DNA of 64,000 nt from Isobaculum melis (GCF_900111355.1 NZ_FOHA01000006.1:93790-157789); one strand, 5' to 3'; counted from the stretch's first letter, positions 9,312 to 19,783 are shown. Notes: a model not told the origin generated them from the letters alone. Made by a program: numbers and translations.

Positions 9312-11954
9312 ATGAAAAAATTAAGTAGTAGCGAAGTCCGTCAAATGTATTTAGACTTCTTTGCATCAAAAGGTCATAAAATTGAACCAAGTGCGTCACT
9401 TGTACCCGTTGATGATCCAACCTTATTATGGATTAATTCAGGTGTTGCCACACTTAAAAAATATTTTGATGGCACCATTATTCCTGAAAATCCAAGATTA
9501 ACCAATGCACAAAAAAGTATCCGTACCAATGATATTGAAAATGTTGGGAAAACAGCGCGTCATCATACTTTATTTGAAATGCTAGGTAACTTTTCAATTG
9601 GTGATTACTTTAAAGAAGAGGCGATTACTTGGGCCTGGGAATTATTAACTAGTCCAAAATGGTTTGATATGGAAGCAGAAAAGCTCTATATGACAGTGAA
9701 TCCTAAAGATGAAAAAGCTAAAGAAGTTTGGTTATCATTAGGAATTCCAGAAAGTCATATTATTCCATTAGAAGATAACTTCTGGGATATTGGTGCAGGT
9801 CCAAGTGGTCCAAATACAGAAATCTTCTATGACCGTGGTCAAGCGTATAATGATGTAGCAGAAGATGATCCAGAAAACTTCCCTGGTGGAGAAAATGAAC
9901 GTTATTTAGAAATTTGGAATATTGTTTTCTCTGAATTTAATCACAATCCAGATAACACTTATACACCACTACCTAAGAAAAACATTGATACAGGAATGGG
10001 CTTAGAACGTGTTGTCTCACTTTTCCAGGATGCACCTACAAACTTTGAAACAGATTTATTCTTACCAATTATTGAAGCAACAGTGGCGATGAGTGACAAT
10101 AAAAAATATGCAGACAATAAAAATGATGATATTTCATTTAAAGTCATTGCTGACCATGTCCGTGCAGTTAGCTTTGCTATTGGTGATGGTGCATTGCCTT
10201 CTAATGAAGGAAGAGGTTATGTTTTACGTCGTTTACTACGTCGTGCAGTGATGCATGGTAAAAAACTAGGAATTCATGAAGCCTTTATGTATAAATTAGT
10301 TCCAGTAGTCGGCAATATCATGTCAAGTTACTATCCAGAAATTAATGAGCAAGCTGAATTTATCCAAAAAGTTATTCGCACAGAAGAGGAAAGATTCCAT
10401 GAAACCATTAATGATGGGCTGAACATTTTAAGTGATTTAGTTGCAGCACTTAAAAAAGCTGGTAAAGATACAATTGAAGGAAAAGATATTTTCAAATTAT
10501 ATGACACTTATGGCTTCCCTGTTGAATTAACAGAAGAATATGCTGAAGATAATGGGTTAAAAGTGGATCACAAAGGTTTTGAAGCAGAAATGCAAGCACA
10601 AAAAGACCGTGCGCGCGCAGCGAGAAGTGATGAAAAATCGATGGGTGTTCAAACGGGCTTATTTGCAGATGTAAAAGTGAAGAGTGAATTCACTGGTTAT
10701 ACAGATGTTGCAGATAAAGCAAAATTAGAAGTGATTGTGCATCAAGATGCATTAGTTGAAGAAATTGATGCAGGTGAAGAAGCACAATTAATCTTTAACC
10801 AAACCCCATTTTATGCTGAAATGGGTGGACAAATTGCCGATAATGGTGTGATTAAAAACTTAGATGGCGCGATTATTGCTGAAGTCACAAATGTTCAAAA
10901 AGCACCAAATGGTCAACCGCTTCATTTTGTAACGGTTTTAGCACCCATTAAAAAAGGTGAAAAATATGAGCTAGTAGTAAATGATACCTTTAGACATAAA
11001 GTGATTAAAAATCATACAGCGACTCATTTACTACACCGTGCGCTAAAAGATGTGTTAGGGGAGCATGCAAACCAAGCAGGTTCACTGGTAACAGAAAAAG
11101 GTCTTCGTTTTGACTTTACCCATTTTGGTCAAGTAACAGCAGCAGAGCTTGCTGAAATGGAGCGTATTGTGAATGAGAAAATTTGGGAAGCTATTACAGT
11201 TGAAACCATTGAAACAGATGTAGCGACAGCTAAATCAATGGGTGCAATGGCACTATTTGGTGAAAAATATGGAGATGTTGTGCGTGTAGTCAGCATTGGA
11301 AACTACTCAATTGAGCTTTGTGGCGGGGTACATGTCCGTAATACAAGTGAAATTGGTATCTTTAAACTAATCTCAGAATCAGGAATTGGTGCAGGTGTAA
11401 GAAGAATTGAAGCTGTTACAAGCCAAGAAGCTTATTTATATCTACATGAGGAAGAGAATCGCTTAAAAGCTGTTGCAGCACTTGTAAAAGCACCTCAAAC
11501 AAAAGATACGCAAAGCAAAGTTGAAGCTGTGCAACAAGAACTGAAAGAATTACAAAAAGAAAACGAATCCCTTCAAGCAAAACTTGCCAATGATCAAGTA
11601 GGAGATATCTTTGGACAAGTGACAGAAACAAATGGTGTCCGCCATATCGCTGCTCAAGTTGATGTCAAAGATATGAATCAACTACGTCAAATTGCAGATC
11701 AATGGAAACAACAAGCAGCTTCTGATGTGCTCGTTTTAGCAACAACAAGTGAAGGCAAAGTCAGCTTACTGGCTGCAGTTAATGAAGCAACAATTGCAAA
11801 AGGCTATAAAGCAGGAGATTTAATTAAAACAATCGCACCTCTAGTAGGCGGTGGTGGTGGCGGCCGTCCAGATATGGCACAAGCAGGTGGTAAGAATCCA
11901 GCAGGGCTACCTGATGCTTTGAAAGCTGTTACGGCTTGGATTAGCGAGAAATAG
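9312..11954 (+). CDS. alaS: Alanyl-tRNA synthetase
   Basis: An 880-residue class II synthetase charging tRNA-Ala. The start is the ATG at 9312 ([17 protein letters not shown]) after GAAAGAGGAAAG; the open frame upstream runs back into the T-box leader and is not coding. The N-terminal catalytic core includes [20 protein letters not shown] and the [15 protein letters not shown] stretch. The editing domain has the zinc ligands H568/H572 (HTATHLLH) and C670/H674 (CGGVH). The C-terminal region contains a coiled coil followed by a glycine-rich DHHA1 domain ([15 protein letters not shown]). Length and domain set are complete. Expression should rise when tRNA-Ala is uncharged, because of the T-box leader. 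Confidence 0.98.
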   Translation: MKKLSSSEVRQMYLDFFASKGHKIEPSASLVPVDDPTLLWINSGVATLKKYFDGTIIPENPRLTNAQKSIRTNDIENVGKTARHHTLFEMLGNFSIGDYFKEEAITWAWELLTSPKWFDMEAEKLYMTVNPKDEKAKEVWLSLGIPESHIIPLEDNFWDIGAGPSGPNTEIFYDRGQAYNDVAEDDPENFPGGENERYLEIWNIVFSEFNHNPDNTYTPLPKKNIDTGMGLERVVSLFQDAPTNFETDLFLPIIEATVAMSDNKKYADNKNDDISFKVIADHVRAVSFAIGDGALPSNEGRGYVLRRLLRRAVMHGKKLGIHEAFMYKLVPVVGNIMSSYYPEINEQAEFIQKVIRTEEERFHETINDGLNILSDLVAALKKAGKDTIEGKDIFKLYDTYGFPVELTEEYAEDNGLKVDHKGFEAEMQAQKDRARAARSDEKSMGVQTGLFADVKVKSEFTGYTDVADKAKLEVIVHQDALVEEIDAGEEAQLIFNQTPFYAEMGGQIADNGVIKNLDGAIIAEVTNVQKAPNGQPLHFVTVLAPIKKGEKYELVVNDTFRHKVIKNHTATHLLHRALKDVLGEHANQAGSLVTEKGLRFDFTHFGQVTAAELAEMERIVNEKIWEAITVETIETDVATAKSMGAMALFGEKYGDVVRVVSIGNYSIELCGGVHVRNTSEIGIFKLISESGIGAGVRRIEAVTSQEAYLYLHEEENRLKAVAALVKAPQTKDTQSKVEAVQQELKELQKENESLQAKLANDQVGDIFGQVTETNGVRHIAAQVDVKDMNQLRQIADQWKQQAASDVLVLATTSEGKVSLLAAVNEATIAKGYKAGDLIKTIAPLVGGGGGGRPDMAQAGGKNPAGLPDALKAVTAWISEK

Positions 11955-11958
11955 AGTG

Positions 11959-11993
11959 AACAGACCATGAGGATTTTCATGGTCTGTTTTTTT
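11959..11993 (+). terminator. Terminator after alaS
   Basis: AACAGACCATGA pairs with TTCATGGTCTGTT, followed by a T run, directly after the stop codon. Confidence 0.9.
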
Positions 11994-12059
11994 AAAGTGG
12001 TTGTGACAAATGAATTTCGCACACTTCTATATCAATCTTTAAACGTCTTAAAATTAGTA

Positions 12060-12372
12060 AGGATTGACAAAATATCAACACTTCAACAGTTAAAGGAATA
12101 ATACCTTGAAAAGTGTCCTCATATAGTTGACTATACAAGTTTAGAACAAAATGCTACAATTGAAGAACTATTTATTTCGGAATGAACTTCTCTTTCATTT
12201 ATTCAAAAAAATGAAAAAGTTAGCTGTTGTTCAATTTTGGTATGTAGAGGCTGAGCGTTTAGAACCACTGCTTCAAAATGTTAATCTAAAGCCAATCTAT
12301 TTCTATCCGAATAAACGACATGACAACTATAAACTAGCTGAAATACAAGGAATCATAAATAGGAGAGCTTAA
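12060..12372 (+). pseudogene. Probable decayed gene of unknown family
   Basis: The 575-bp gap between alaS and ireB holds coding-like sequence that is broken. One frame from 12060 reads protein-like text (DKISTLQQLKE, stop, YLEKCPHIVDYTSLEQN...) with stop codons at about 12093 and 12195. A second frame then continues with KKLAVVQFWYVEAERLEPLL and YFYPNKRHDNYKLAEIQ to a stop at 12372. Joined by a frameshift near 12215 they would make one protein of about 100 residues. The family is not recognised. There is no convincing ribosome site, and the 73-codon open frame starting at 12151 may be only the tail of the dead gene. Confidence 0.4.
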
Positions 12373-12464
12373 AATAAAAAACATGTAAATGCTACCCTTA
12401 TCACCAAGTATAGCGTCAAAAATAGAACAAATTCTTAAAAAAGCTTAAGGATTACATAATCTGT

Positions 12465-12493
12465 TTGTAGTTTTCAGTTATTTCTTGTAAAAT
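12465..12493 (+). promoter_or_regulatory. Promoter of ireB-ruvX-yrzB
   Basis: TTGTAG (12465-12470) and TAAAAT (12488-12493) have a 17-bp spacer and sit about 35 bp before the ireB start. Confidence 0.6.
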
Positions 12494-12529
12494 AGTATAT
12501 AGAACGAAAGAAAAGCCGAGGTGTTAGAT

Positions 12530-12796
12530 ATGAGTTCACTAGACAAAACAATGCACTTTAATTTTAACGAAAATCATGACAAAAATGTTGAGGAAACACT
12601 AACGGTTGTTTATGATGCCCTAACAGAAAAAGGGTACAATCCAATTAATCAAATAGTTGGTTATTTATTATCTGGAGATCCAGCATATATTCCACGTCAT
12701 CAAGATGCAAGAAATCTAATCAGACGTTTAGAACGTGATGAAATTGTGGAAGAATTGGTCAAAAATTACTTGAATAAAGCAGGTAAGCGTGACTAA
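12530..12796 (+). CDS. ireB: IreB family regulatory phosphoprotein (UPF0297)
   Basis: An 88-residue protein with the conserved family text [20 protein letters not shown] and [13 protein letters not shown]. In Enterococcus faecalis IreB is the substrate of the Ser/Thr kinase IreK and a negative modulator of cephalosporin resistance, phosphorylated on N-terminal threonines; Thr7 in [12 protein letters not shown] is the candidate here. The ATG at 12530 is preferred over the GTG at 12521 because GAGGTG (12518-12523) is then 6 nt upstream. The stop overlaps the ruvX start (TAATG), so the two are translationally coupled. The alaS-ireB-ruvX-DUF1292 order is the usual one in lactobacilli and enterococci. 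Confidence 0.95.
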   Translation: MSSLDKTMHFNFNENHDKNVEETLTVVYDALTEKGYNPINQIVGYLLSGDPAYIPRHQDARNLIRRLERDEIVEELVKNYLNKAGKRD

Positions 12797-13218
12797 TGAG
12801 AATAATGGGATTAGATGTAGGGTCTAAAACAGTAGGAGTAGCAGTAAGTGATCCTTTTGGCTGGACGGCTCAAGGGATAGAAATTATTCGTATTAACGAA
12901 GCTGCTGAAATATTTGGGCTAGACCGTTTAGCAGAATTAGTTGCAGAATATGAAGTCACGAAGTTTGTTGTTGGCTTACCAAAGAATATGGATAATTCTA
13001 TAGGTCCACGTGCAGAAGCTTCAATGGCTTATGCAGAGCTATTAAAAGAACGCTTTTCTTTGCCCATTATTTTTCAAGATGAAAGGCTGACAACAGTTCA
13101 AGCAGAGCGGATGCTTGTTGAGCAGGCCAACACATCTAGAGCAAAGCGTAAAAAAGTCATTGATAAGGTAGCTGCTGTCATGATTTTACAAAATTTTTTA
13201 GATGGACAAGGGAACTAG
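12796..13218 (+). CDS. ruvX: Pre-16S rRNA nuclease / Holliday junction resolvase-like RuvX (YqgF)
   Basis: A 140-residue RNase H-fold protein. The N-terminal [20 protein letters not shown] carries the first acidic residue, [18 protein letters not shown] is the central family motif, and [15 protein letters not shown] holds the later acidic residues. The family matures the 5' end of 16S rRNA in E. coli; the Holliday-junction role is less certain. It overlaps ireB by one base and precedes yrzB by 54 bp, forming one operon. Length is normal. Confidence 0.95.
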   Translation: MRIMGLDVGSKTVGVAVSDPFGWTAQGIEIIRINEAAEIFGLDRLAELVAEYEVTKFVVGLPKNMDNSIGPRAEASMAYAELLKERFSLPIIFQDERLTTVQAERMLVEQANTSRAKRKKVIDKVAAVMILQNFLDGQGN

Positions 13219-13272
13219 ATTTTGTTAAAGTCTTTATGTATAGATGAATATTAGAAAGAGGGGGCTATCAAA

Positions 13273-13572
13273 ATGTCACATGAACACGATCACGATCATC
13301 ATGATCACGAACATATTACAGTTGTCGATGAAAACGGGAATGAAGAGCTTTATGAAATTCTTTTTACCTTTGATTCTGATGATTATGGTAAATCATATGT
13401 TATTGTTTACCCAGCCGGAATTGGTGAAGGAGAAGAAGTTGAATTACAAGCATTCTCTTATGTAGAATCTGAAGAAGGTATGCAAGGTGCTTTAAATCCA
13501 ATTGAATCAAACCAAGAGTGGGATATGGTTGAGGAAGTTTTAAACACTTTTCTTGCTGACGAAGAAGAATAG
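13273..13572 (+). CDS. yrzB: DUF1292 / UPF0473 protein YrzB
   Basis: A 99-residue acidic protein with a histidine-rich N-terminus ([14 protein letters not shown]) that could bind metal, then the family core [20 protein letters not shown] and a C-terminal [12 protein letters not shown]. The function is unknown, but the gene is almost always third after ireB and ruvX. The ATG at 13273 follows AAAGAGGGGG; the 73-codon alternative frame at 13244 is a shadow. A strong terminator ends the operon. Confidence 0.92.
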   Translation: MSHEHDHDHHDHEHITVVDENGNEELYEILFTFDSDDYGKSYVIVYPAGIGEGEEVELQAFSYVESEEGMQGALNPIESNQEWDMVEEVLNTFLADEEE

Positions 13573-13584
13573 ATTGTTGCTTAA

Positions 13585-13621
13585 AAAGTATACTGGGAAA
13601 TCGCCTAGTATACTTTTTTTT
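13585..13621 (+). terminator. Terminator of the ireB-ruvX-yrzB operon
   Basis: AAGTATACT and AGTATACTT form a perfect stem around a 12-nt loop, followed by a T run. Confidence 0.88.
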
Positions 13622-13782
13622 ATGCACATGAATCAAAAATATTCACTTATCTAAAGAAAAGCATAAGAAATACAATTTTTAGTTTAGGTGTTCTCATCTA
13701 CATTCAATTCATGTATAATGTTAGAAGTTAATAAAATGATTTCTTACACTCAAGGTGAGATACATTATAGAAGAGGAGTGCT

Positions 13783-14970
13783 TTGATATTGGGAAAAGAA
13801 AATGAACCAAGCTCCCAAAAGAAATTTGATTGGAAAAAAGATTGGAAGCAAGATGCGACACCAAAAAAATTAGAACGACAAAAAGAATCAAAAATTGTTA
13901 GAAGAATTGTTTTTTCGATTGTTGCAAGTGTTGTTGTTGTCTTAGCAATTGTTGCTTTCATTGGCTATAATTATGTTCAGTCTGCTTTGAAACCATTAGA
14001 TGCAAAAAGTACAGAACAGATTCAAATAGAAGTACCAATGGGCAGTTCTACTAAATTAATTGCTAAATTATTAGAAGAAGAAAAAATCATCAAAGATGCA
14101 ACAGTTTTTAGTTATTATGTTAAAACCAATAACACTGGAGAATTTCAATCTGGTTATTATCAACTATCACCAGCAATGAGTTTAGATGAGATTATAAAAG
14201 AGTTACAAGCAGGTGGGACAGCAGAACCATATGAAGTTTCTGGTAAAATATTAGTAAAAGAGGGCGATACAGTGGATCAAATTGCTGATACCATTGCTGA
14301 GCATACTGATTTTACTAAAGAAGAATTTTTAGCATTAATGACAAATGAAGCATTTTTACAACAAATGAGTGGACGTTACACACATTTATTGGAAAGTGCA
14401 ATGACTGCTGAGGGTGTCAGATACCGTTTAGAGGGTTATTTGTTCCCTGCAACCTATGATTATGATGAAGAAAAAACAACCTTAGAAGATTTGGTTGCTA
14501 GTATGTTGCAAAAAACAGATGAGATTTTATCTAAAGATAATTTCTATAGTGAAATTGAAGCACAAGGTAAAACCACACAAGAGGTATTGGCGATTGCGTC
14601 TCTTGTTGAAAAAGAAGGGGTAACTCCTGAGGATCGCGCAAAAATTGCGAGTGCTTTCTATAACCGAATTGAACAAGGAATGCCACTTCAGTCTGATATT
14701 TCTATTTTATATGCTTTAGGCGTTCATAAAGAATTAGTGACCTATGATGATTTAGAAATCGATTCCCCATATAACCTTTATCAGCATACAGGTGTTGGAC
14801 CGGGACCATTTGGAAATCCAGGTGAAGAAGCGATTCGAGCGACATTACATCCTGCAGATACAAATTATATTTATTTTGTTGCAGATATAAAAACGAAAAT
14901 CGTTTATTTTGCGGAAACTTATGAAGAACACTTAATACTAAAAGATAAATATGTGGACAATCCAGAGTAA
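13783..14970 (+). CDS. mltG: Endolytic murein transglycosylase MltG (YceG)
   Basis: About 395 residues: a charged cytoplasmic tail, one membrane segment (about 43-65, IVFSIVASVVVVLAIVAFIGY), a LysM-like part, and the YceG catalytic domain with the Glu of ASLVEKEG (E276 here) and NRIEQGMPLQSD. MltG cleaves nascent glycan strands and works with the elongation/division peptidoglycan machinery. There is no ATG start. TTG occurs at 13783 and 13789 behind AGGAG (13774-13778); spacing is 4 nt for the first and 10 nt for the second, so 13789 may be the real start. Single gene between two hairpins. Confidence 0.93.
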   Translation: MILGKENEPSSQKKFDWKKDWKQDATPKKLERQKESKIVRRIVFSIVASVVVVLAIVAFIGYNYVQSALKPLDAKSTEQIQIEVPMGSSTKLIAKLLEEEKIIKDATVFSYYVKTNNTGEFQSGYYQLSPAMSLDEIIKELQAGGTAEPYEVSGKILVKEGDTVDQIADTIAEHTDFTKEEFLALMTNEAFLQQMSGRYTHLLESAMTAEGVRYRLEGYLFPATYDYDEEKTTLEDLVASMLQKTDEILSKDNFYSEIEAQGKTTQEVLAIASLVEKEGVTPEDRAKIASAFYNRIEQGMPLQSDISILYALGVHKELVTYDDLEIDSPYNLYQHTGVGPGPFGNPGEEAIRATLHPADTNYIYFVADIKTKIVYFAETYEEHLILKDKYVDNPE

Positions 14971-14989
14971 TTAAATTTAATTGAAGAGA

Positions 14990-15021
14990 GAGCATTGAAT
15001 CTAGCTAGGTTCAATGCTCTT
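14990..15021 (+). terminator. Possible weak terminator after mltG
   Basis: GAGCATTGAA and TTCAATGCTC form a perfect 10-bp stem with a 10-nt loop, but only two T follow, so readthrough into udk is likely. Confidence 0.45.
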
Positions 15022-15047
15022 CAACAGACAAAAGGGGTATTTTAATC

Positions 15048-15683
15048 ATGGAAAATGGCAAAAAACCAATTGTGATTGGCGTAACAGGTGGATCAGGAAG
15101 TGGAAAAACAAGTGTTAGTCGCGCTATTTTTAATCAATTTTCAGGGCATTCAATTTTAATGATTGAACAGGATTTTTATTATAAAAATCAAAGCCATCTT
15201 AGTTTTGAAGAGCGTTTAGAAACCAATTATGATCATCCATTTGCATTTGATACAGACTTGTTGATTGAGCATATTCATGATTTGATTCAATTTAAAAAGA
15301 TTGAGAAGCCAGTCTATGATTATGCTGCACATACACGAAGTGATCAAACCATTATTCAAGAACCTAAAGAAGTGATTATTTTAGAAGGTATTTTGATTTT
15401 AGAGGATGCTCGATTACGTGATTTAATGGATATTAAAGTGTATGTTGATACAGATGATGATATTCGGATTATTAGAAGAATTAAACGAGATATGGAAGAA
15501 AGAGGCAGAACATTAGATTCTGTGATTGAACAGTATTTATCAGTCGTTAAACCAATGTATCATCAATTTATTGAACCCACAAAAAAATATGCAGATATTA
15601 TTATTCCAGAAGGTGGACAAAATCAAGTTGCAATTGACTTAATGACCACTAAAATTGGCAGTATTTTGACAAATGGAAAATAA
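15048..15683 (+). CDS. udk: Uridine kinase
   Basis: A 211-residue P-loop kinase that phosphorylates uridine and cytidine in pyrimidine salvage. The Walker A motif is [12 protein letters not shown] near the N-terminus; DFYYKNQ and NYDHPFAFD are family substrate-site motifs, and [12 protein letters not shown] is the arginine-rich lid. The ATG follows AAAGGGG. It lies between mltG and greA, a common order in Lactobacillales. Confidence 0.96.
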   Translation: MENGKKPIVIGVTGGSGSGKTSVSRAIFNQFSGHSILMIEQDFYYKNQSHLSFEERLETNYDHPFAFDTDLLIEHIHDLIQFKKIEKPVYDYAAHTRSDQTIIQEPKEVIILEGILILEDARLRDLMDIKVYVDTDDDIRIIRRIKRDMEERGRTLDSVIEQYLSVVKPMYHQFIEPTKKYADIIIPEGGQNQVAIDLMTTKIGSILTNGK

Positions 15684-15845
15684 ATTTTCAAGGTAAATCA
15701 CATACATTTATTTTTTTGTATTTACAATTAAGCGTGTTCATGGTATCTTTTCAATATTGAATGATAGGATAACAAACAAAGAGATTGAAAACATATAAAA
15801 GATTGTTCATCATCTGTGTTATATGTAAAAAGGAGAAATCAACTT

Positions 15846-16319
15846 ATGGTAGACAAAGTATACCCTATGACATTAGAGGGAAAAGAAAAATTAGAAAATG
15901 AATTAGAAGAACTAAAAACAGTTAAAAGAAAAGAAATCGTAGAAAGAATCAAAATTGCTCGTGGCTTTGGTGATTTATCTGAGAACTCAGAATATGAATC
16001 TGCAAAAGATGAACAAGCATTTGTTGAAGGACGTATCACAACGATTGAAACCATGATTCGTTTTGCACAAATTATTGATAATAATGGTGTTGATAAAGAT
16101 GAAGTTTCAATTGGAAAAAGTATTACTTTCATTGAAATGCCAGATGGAGAAGAAGAAACATATACGATTGTGGGAAGTGCAGAAGCTGATCCATTTTCAG
16201 GTAAAATTTCTAATGAGTCTCCAATTGCTAAAAGCTTAATTGGTAAAAAATTAGGTGAAATGGCAACTGTTTCCACGCCTGGTGGGGATATGGAAGTAAA
16301 AATTGTCAAAGTAAGCTAA
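15846..16319 (+). CDS. greA: Transcription elongation factor GreA
   Basis: A 157-residue protein with an N-terminal coiled coil ([13 protein letters not shown] to the tip acidic pair in [16 protein letters not shown]) and a C-terminal FKBP-like domain ([14 protein letters not shown]). GreA rescues backtracked RNA polymerase by stimulating transcript cleavage. The ATG at 15846 follows AAAAAGGAG with 10 nt spacing; the upstream ATG at 15816 has no ribosome site and would add non-family residues. Own terminator downstream. Confidence 0.96.
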   Translation: MVDKVYPMTLEGKEKLENELEELKTVKRKEIVERIKIARGFGDLSENSEYESAKDEQAFVEGRITTIETMIRFAQIIDNNGVDKDEVSIGKSITFIEMPDGEEETYTIVGSAEADPFSGKISNESPIAKSLIGKKLGEMATVSTPGGDMEVKIVKVS

Positions 16320-16323
16320 GTCT

Positions 16324-16359
16324 AAGAAGCTACTCATGGGTAGCTTCTTTCTTTTTTTG
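16324..16359 (+). terminator. Terminator after greA
   Basis: AAGAAGCTAC pairs with GTAGCTTCTT, followed by CTTTTTTT. Confidence 0.88.
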
Positions 16360-16403
16360 AAAACTACGACTTTAGTCTGAGAAAGAGTTCGTTCTTTTGG
16401 TGG

Positions 16404-16433
16404 CTATTCAAATGAATAGGAACAAGCTATAAT
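16404..16433 (+). promoter_or_regulatory. Palindrome and -10 element upstream of liaFSR
   Basis: CTATTCA-AA-TGAATAG (16404-16419) is a perfect 16-bp palindrome overlapping the expected -35 position of a TATAAT at 16428-16433. The -35 itself is poor, which fits a promoter that needs an activator. LiaR autoregulation is a reasonable guess but is not shown by sequence. Confidence 0.45.
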
Positions 16434-16468
16434 GTTTTCATAGAGATTATGGATAAAGGGGGATAAAG

Positions 16469-17209
16469 ATGACTAGGAATTTGCGGATGTTTATTTTAGT
16501 TGAAGCTTTGTTATTATTAGGAACATTATATGACATCTTTAAAAATATTCCATTACTCATTTGTGCAGTGATTGCAGTTTTTTTAATTTTTATTAGTCTT
16601 GAAAAAAAACGACCACGTTCTAATACCTCCAGCTTCACATTAGTGTTAGGAAGTATTATGCTGATATTTGTTCTCTTATCGACCATGTTCTTTTGGTTAT
16701 TCCTTGGTTTTGGGATTGTCTTTTTTGTCAAAACAACTAAAAGAGCCTTTCCAAAAGCAGGAAAGAAATTTAAAAATGCACCATGGAATAAGAAGGAGTT
16801 AGTTGTTGTTGAAACAACAGAGTCCACCGAAAAAAATGGAAAGAAATTTAAACGCCAATGGTTAGGAAATCAGCGTATTGGTGATTCAATTTATGAATGG
16901 GATGATATTAATATCACGATTTTTGCTGGAGATACAATCATTGATTTAGGAAATACTTTATTGCCAAAAGATGATAATGTTGTCTTAATGCGTAAAGGAT
17001 TTGGTAAAACAAGAATTTTAGTACCAGTAGGAACAGGTGTCATGTTAGAACACACTACTTTAAGTGGTAAAGTTACTTTTGAAACACAAAAGTTTGAACT
17101 ACAAAATGAATCTGTTAAAATATATAGTGAGCATTACGATGAAAATAATCGTAAATTAAAAATTATTACAAATGTACTAGCGGGGGATATTGAGGTGATA
17201 TTTGTATGA
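16469..17209 (+). CDS. liaF: LiaF: membrane inhibitor of the LiaSR system
   Basis: 246 residues: N-terminal hydrophobic segments (about 8-45 and 60-90), a basic linker (KKTTKRAFPKAGKKFK), and a C-terminal LiaF-like beta-repeat domain (DDINITIFAGDTIIDLGNTLL, GFGKTRILVPVGTG). In Bacillus and Enterococcus LiaF holds the kinase LiaS inactive until the envelope is damaged by daptomycin, bacitracin or antimicrobial peptides. The start follows AAGGGGG. The stop overlaps the liaS start by 4 bp (ATGA), typical of this three-gene operon. Confidence 0.93.
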   Translation: MTRNLRMFILVEALLLLGTLYDIFKNIPLLICAVIAVFLIFISLEKKRPRSNTSSFTLVLGSIMLIFVLLSTMFFWLFLGFGIVFFVKTTKRAFPKAGKKFKNAPWNKKELVVVETTESTEKNGKKFKRQWLGNQRIGDSIYEWDDINITIFAGDTIIDLGNTLLPKDDNVVLMRKGFGKTRILVPVGTGVMLEHTTLSGKVTFETQKFELQNESVKIYSEHYDENNRKLKIITNVLAGDIEVIFV

Positions 17210-18282
17210 TGAAAGCACCAAGCAAAATCTTAATGTTTGTCAGTTCTTTCCTCGCTTTTGCCGTAACAATTTTGATTGCGATTTCTTATAGCTATTCTAC
17301 AGGGAATAAAGAGTGGTATGTCGCGCTTGTGAGAGGGCGAATTTTCCATATTCCTTTTTTAGCCTATTTGCTTTTATTTTCTTTGATGATTGGTATGGCG
17401 GTGACCTTAACCGTTTATTTAGTCAATCGTAGACAATATGGTAATATTGAAGAAAATTTAAGAAATTTAGCCAGTGGGAAATATGAAAATTTACTAGCAG
17501 TTGGTAGTGAAGATGAGCAACTGAATACATCCATTGTATTGGTTGATATTGATACACATATTCATGCTATTAGAAATAAGCTGCTTGATTTATCTAAGGA
17601 AATTCAAATCATTAGTAATCAACCACAATTAGTAGATGGACAAACCAAAGAAGAAATTCTAACAGGTGAACGACAACGGTTAGCAAGAGAATTACATGAT
17701 TCAGTGAGTCAACAATTATTTGGCGCAATGATGCTTCTTTCTGCATTAAATGAACAAGCCGGTGAGTTAACCCCAGTCTTTCAAAAACAATTACAAATGG
17801 TTGAAAGTATTATTAATGAATCACAGTCAGAAATGCGCGCACTCTTACTTCATTTACGTCCTATTCAATTAGAAGGAAAACGATTAAGAAAAGGTGTCGA
17901 GCAATTATTAGTTGAATTAAAAACGAAGATTCAAATTGAAATGAAATGGGATATTGATGATGTTTGCTTACCAAATGGTATTGAGGATCATTTATTTAGG
18001 ATTGTTCAGGAATTACTTTCAAATGCACTGAGACATTCAAAAGCAACTGAACTTGATGTATACTTAAAAGAAATTAATAAAAGTGTGCTATTAAGAATTG
18101 TTGATGATGGTGTTGGCTTTGATGTTTCTGAAAATAGAGCAGGTAGTTATGGCTTACAAAATATAAAAGAACGTGTTCTTGGCATGGGCGGTACTTGTAA
18201 AATTATTAGCTTCCCAGGCAAAGGAACCAGTATTGAGATTCGTATTCCATTATTAGGTGAGGTGTCAGAAGAAGATGATTAG
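17206..18282 (+). CDS. liaS: Sensor histidine kinase LiaS
   Basis: 358 residues. Two membrane segments (about 8-27 and 46-67) flank a very short extracellular loop, as in intramembrane-sensing kinases; a HAMP-like linker follows. The HisKA_3 phosphoacceptor is H164 in [11 protein letters not shown], and the ATPase domain shows the N box ([10 protein letters not shown]) and G boxes ([23 protein letters not shown]). It phosphorylates LiaR on cell-envelope stress. The 3' end overlaps liaR by 8 bp. Confidence 0.94.
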   Translation: MMKAPSKILMFVSSFLAFAVTILIAISYSYSTGNKEWYVALVRGRIFHIPFLAYLLLFSLMIGMAVTLTVYLVNRRQYGNIEENLRNLASGKYENLLAVGSEDEQLNTSIVLVDIDTHIHAIRNKLLDLSKEIQIISNQPQLVDGQTKEEILTGERQRLARELHDSVSQQLFGAMMLLSALNEQAGELTPVFQKQLQMVESIINESQSEMRALLLHLRPIQLEGKRLRKGVEQLLVELKTKIQIEMKWDIDDVCLPNGIEDHLFRIVQELLSNALRHSKATELDVYLKEINKSVLLRIVDDGVGFDVSENRAGSYGLQNIKERVLGMGGTCKIISFPGKGTSIEIRIPLLGEVSEEDD

Positions 18283-18907
18283 AGTACTGTTAATTGATGA
18301 CCATGAGATGGTTCGTTTAGGTGTATCTGCCTATTTATCGATTCAAGAGGATATTGAGGTTGTAGGTGAAGCCGAAAATGGTAAAGAAGGCTATGAAAAG
18401 GCATTAGAGCTTCGTCCAGATGTGATTATGATGGATTTGGTTATGGATGTCATGGATGGCATTGAATCCACTAAAGCCATTATGAAGGATTGGCCAGAAG
18501 CGAAAATTGTCATTGTCACAAGCTTTATTGATGATGAAAAAGTTTATCCAGCTTTAGAGGCTGGTGCTTCAAGCTATATGCTGAAAACCTCAACTGCAAG
18601 TGAAATTGCGAAAGCCATCCGTTCAACTTATGCTGGAGATTCTGTATTAGAACCAGAAGTAACAGGGAAAATGATGGAACGCTTAACCAAAAAGCATGTA
18701 CCTGAACTACATGAAGATTTAACCAATCGAGAACAAGAAATCTTGATGCTGATTGCGCAAGGGATGTCTAATCAAGAAATTGCAGATACCTTATTTATTA
18801 CCCTTAAAACAGTGAAGACTCATGTGTCTAATATCTTATCTAAGTTAAGCGTAGAAGACCGTACACAAGCAGCAATTTATGCATTTAAGCACAATTTGAT
18901 TGATTAA
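18275..18907 (+). CDS. liaR: Response regulator LiaR
   Basis: A 210-residue NarL/FixJ-type regulator: receiver domain with acidic pocket DD at 8-9, phosphoacceptor D54 (VIMMDLVMD) and a conserved Lys in YMLKTS; C-terminal LuxR helix-turn-helix ([20 protein letters not shown]). The ATG at 18275 gives [11 protein letters not shown] and overlaps liaS by 8 bp; the upstream alternative at 18257 lies inside liaS. LiaR activates envelope-stress genes and probably its own operon. Confidence 0.94.
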   Translation: MIRVLLIDDHEMVRLGVSAYLSIQEDIEVVGEAENGKEGYEKALELRPDVIMMDLVMDVMDGIESTKAIMKDWPEAKIVIVTSFIDDEKVYPALEAGASSYMLKTSTASEIAKAIRSTYAGDSVLEPEVTGKMMERLTKKHVPELHEDLTNREQEILMLIAQGMSNQEIADTLFITLKTVKTHVSNILSKLSVEDRTQAAIYAFKHNLID

Positions 18908-18999
18908 AATAAACCTTTTACTATTCCTGTTCTGCTAGGAGAAGTGAAAGGTTTCTGCTATACTGTGAAGGAATAGTGAAAATGGAGGCTTAAAAGGCG

Positions 19000-19659
19000 A
19001 TGAAACAAAATTTTGCAATTATTGGTCTAGGAAGATTTGGCGGCAGTATCTGTCGTGCTTTAATCGAAAGTGGGCAAGAGGTTTTAGCCATTGATTCTAA
19101 TGAAGACCGTGTAAATGAGTATATGAATATTGCTACACATGCTGTCCTTGCAAATGCACAAGATGAAAATGTCTTACGTTCATTAGGTGTGAAAAATATG
19201 GATCATGCAATTGTGGCAATTGGTGAGGATATTCAAGCGAGTATTCTAGTAACTTTGATGTTAAAAGAACTTGGGGTGCCTTATATTACTGCAAAGGCAC
19301 AAAATGAATACCATGGAAAAGTCTTAGAAAAAATTGGTGCTGATCGTGTGGTGCATCCGGAAAGAGATATGGGAAAACGGATTGCTCATAATTTAGTGTC
19401 AAAAAATGTATTAGATTACATTGAAATCTCTGATGATTATATGCTGATTGAATTAAAAGTAACCAATCCAATATTTTTCAATCAAACGCTACAAGATTTA
19501 AATTTCCGAACCGCTTATGGTGTCAATGTTATCGGGATTCGTCGTGGCAAAGAAATTATCATTTCGCCAAAAGCAGATGAGCAAATTAAAGAAGGAGACT
19601 CTTTAATGGTTGTAGGCTCAACCGTATCAGTAGAACGCTTAGAGGGAAAAATGCCTTAG
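19000..19659 (+). CDS. Potassium uptake regulatory subunit (KtrA/TrkA family)
   Basis: 219 residues with an N-terminal RCK (TrkA-N) NAD/ATP-binding Rossmann fold (AIIGLGRFGGSICRAL, then AIDSNEDRV) and a C-terminal TrkA-C domain (GRIEV-like end, GDSLMVVGS). It gates a KtrB/KtrD potassium channel; no KtrB gene is in the window, so this resembles the solitary KtrC type. The ATG follows AATGGAGG with a long spacing of about 12 nt. A monocistronic unit after liaR. Confidence 0.9.
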   Translation: MKQNFAIIGLGRFGGSICRALIESGQEVLAIDSNEDRVNEYMNIATHAVLANAQDENVLRSLGVKNMDHAIVAIGEDIQASILVTLMLKELGVPYITAKAQNEYHGKVLEKIGADRVVHPERDMGKRIAHNLVSKNVLDYIEISDDYMLIELKVTNPIFFNQTLQDLNFRTAYGVNVIGIRRGKEIIISPKADEQIKEGDSLMVVGSTVSVERLEGKMP

Positions 19660-19741
19660 TAGCATATTGTGACAAACAGCATTTATCCAAATTTGTTCAT
19701 TTCATGGTACAATCAATTTAAGAAACGAGATTGAGATGAAT

Positions 19742-19783
19742 AGGAGGAATTATAAAGATGAGGTCATCTTTATGAGCAAATAG
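19742..19783 (+). promoter_or_regulatory. Shine-Dalgarno, hairpin and two mini-ORFs before the yneR-like gene
   Basis: A perfect AGGAGG (19742-19747) is 36 nt from the gene start. Between them ATAAAGATG (19752-19760) and CATCTTTAT (19765-19773) form a 9-bp perfect hairpin with loop AGGT, extendable by a U-G and a U-A pair to 19750-19775. Looping it out leaves 10 nt between the ribosome site and the ATG at 19784. The stretch also encodes MRSSL-stop (19758-19775), whose stop overlaps the ATG of MSK-stop (19772-19783), which abuts the gene. Either hairpin looping or coupled re-initiation could deliver the ribosome. Confidence 0.65.

Noticed and set aside
15839..16309. Long minus-strand frame (156 codons) opposite greA
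   Set aside because: It lies entirely within greA in antisense, has no ribosome site and no protein-like composition.
18911..18954. Symmetric hairpin after liaR (AAACCTTTTACT with AGTGAAAGGTTT)
   Set aside because: The stem is good, but no T run follows, so it was not called a terminator; it could be an mRNA-stabilising end.
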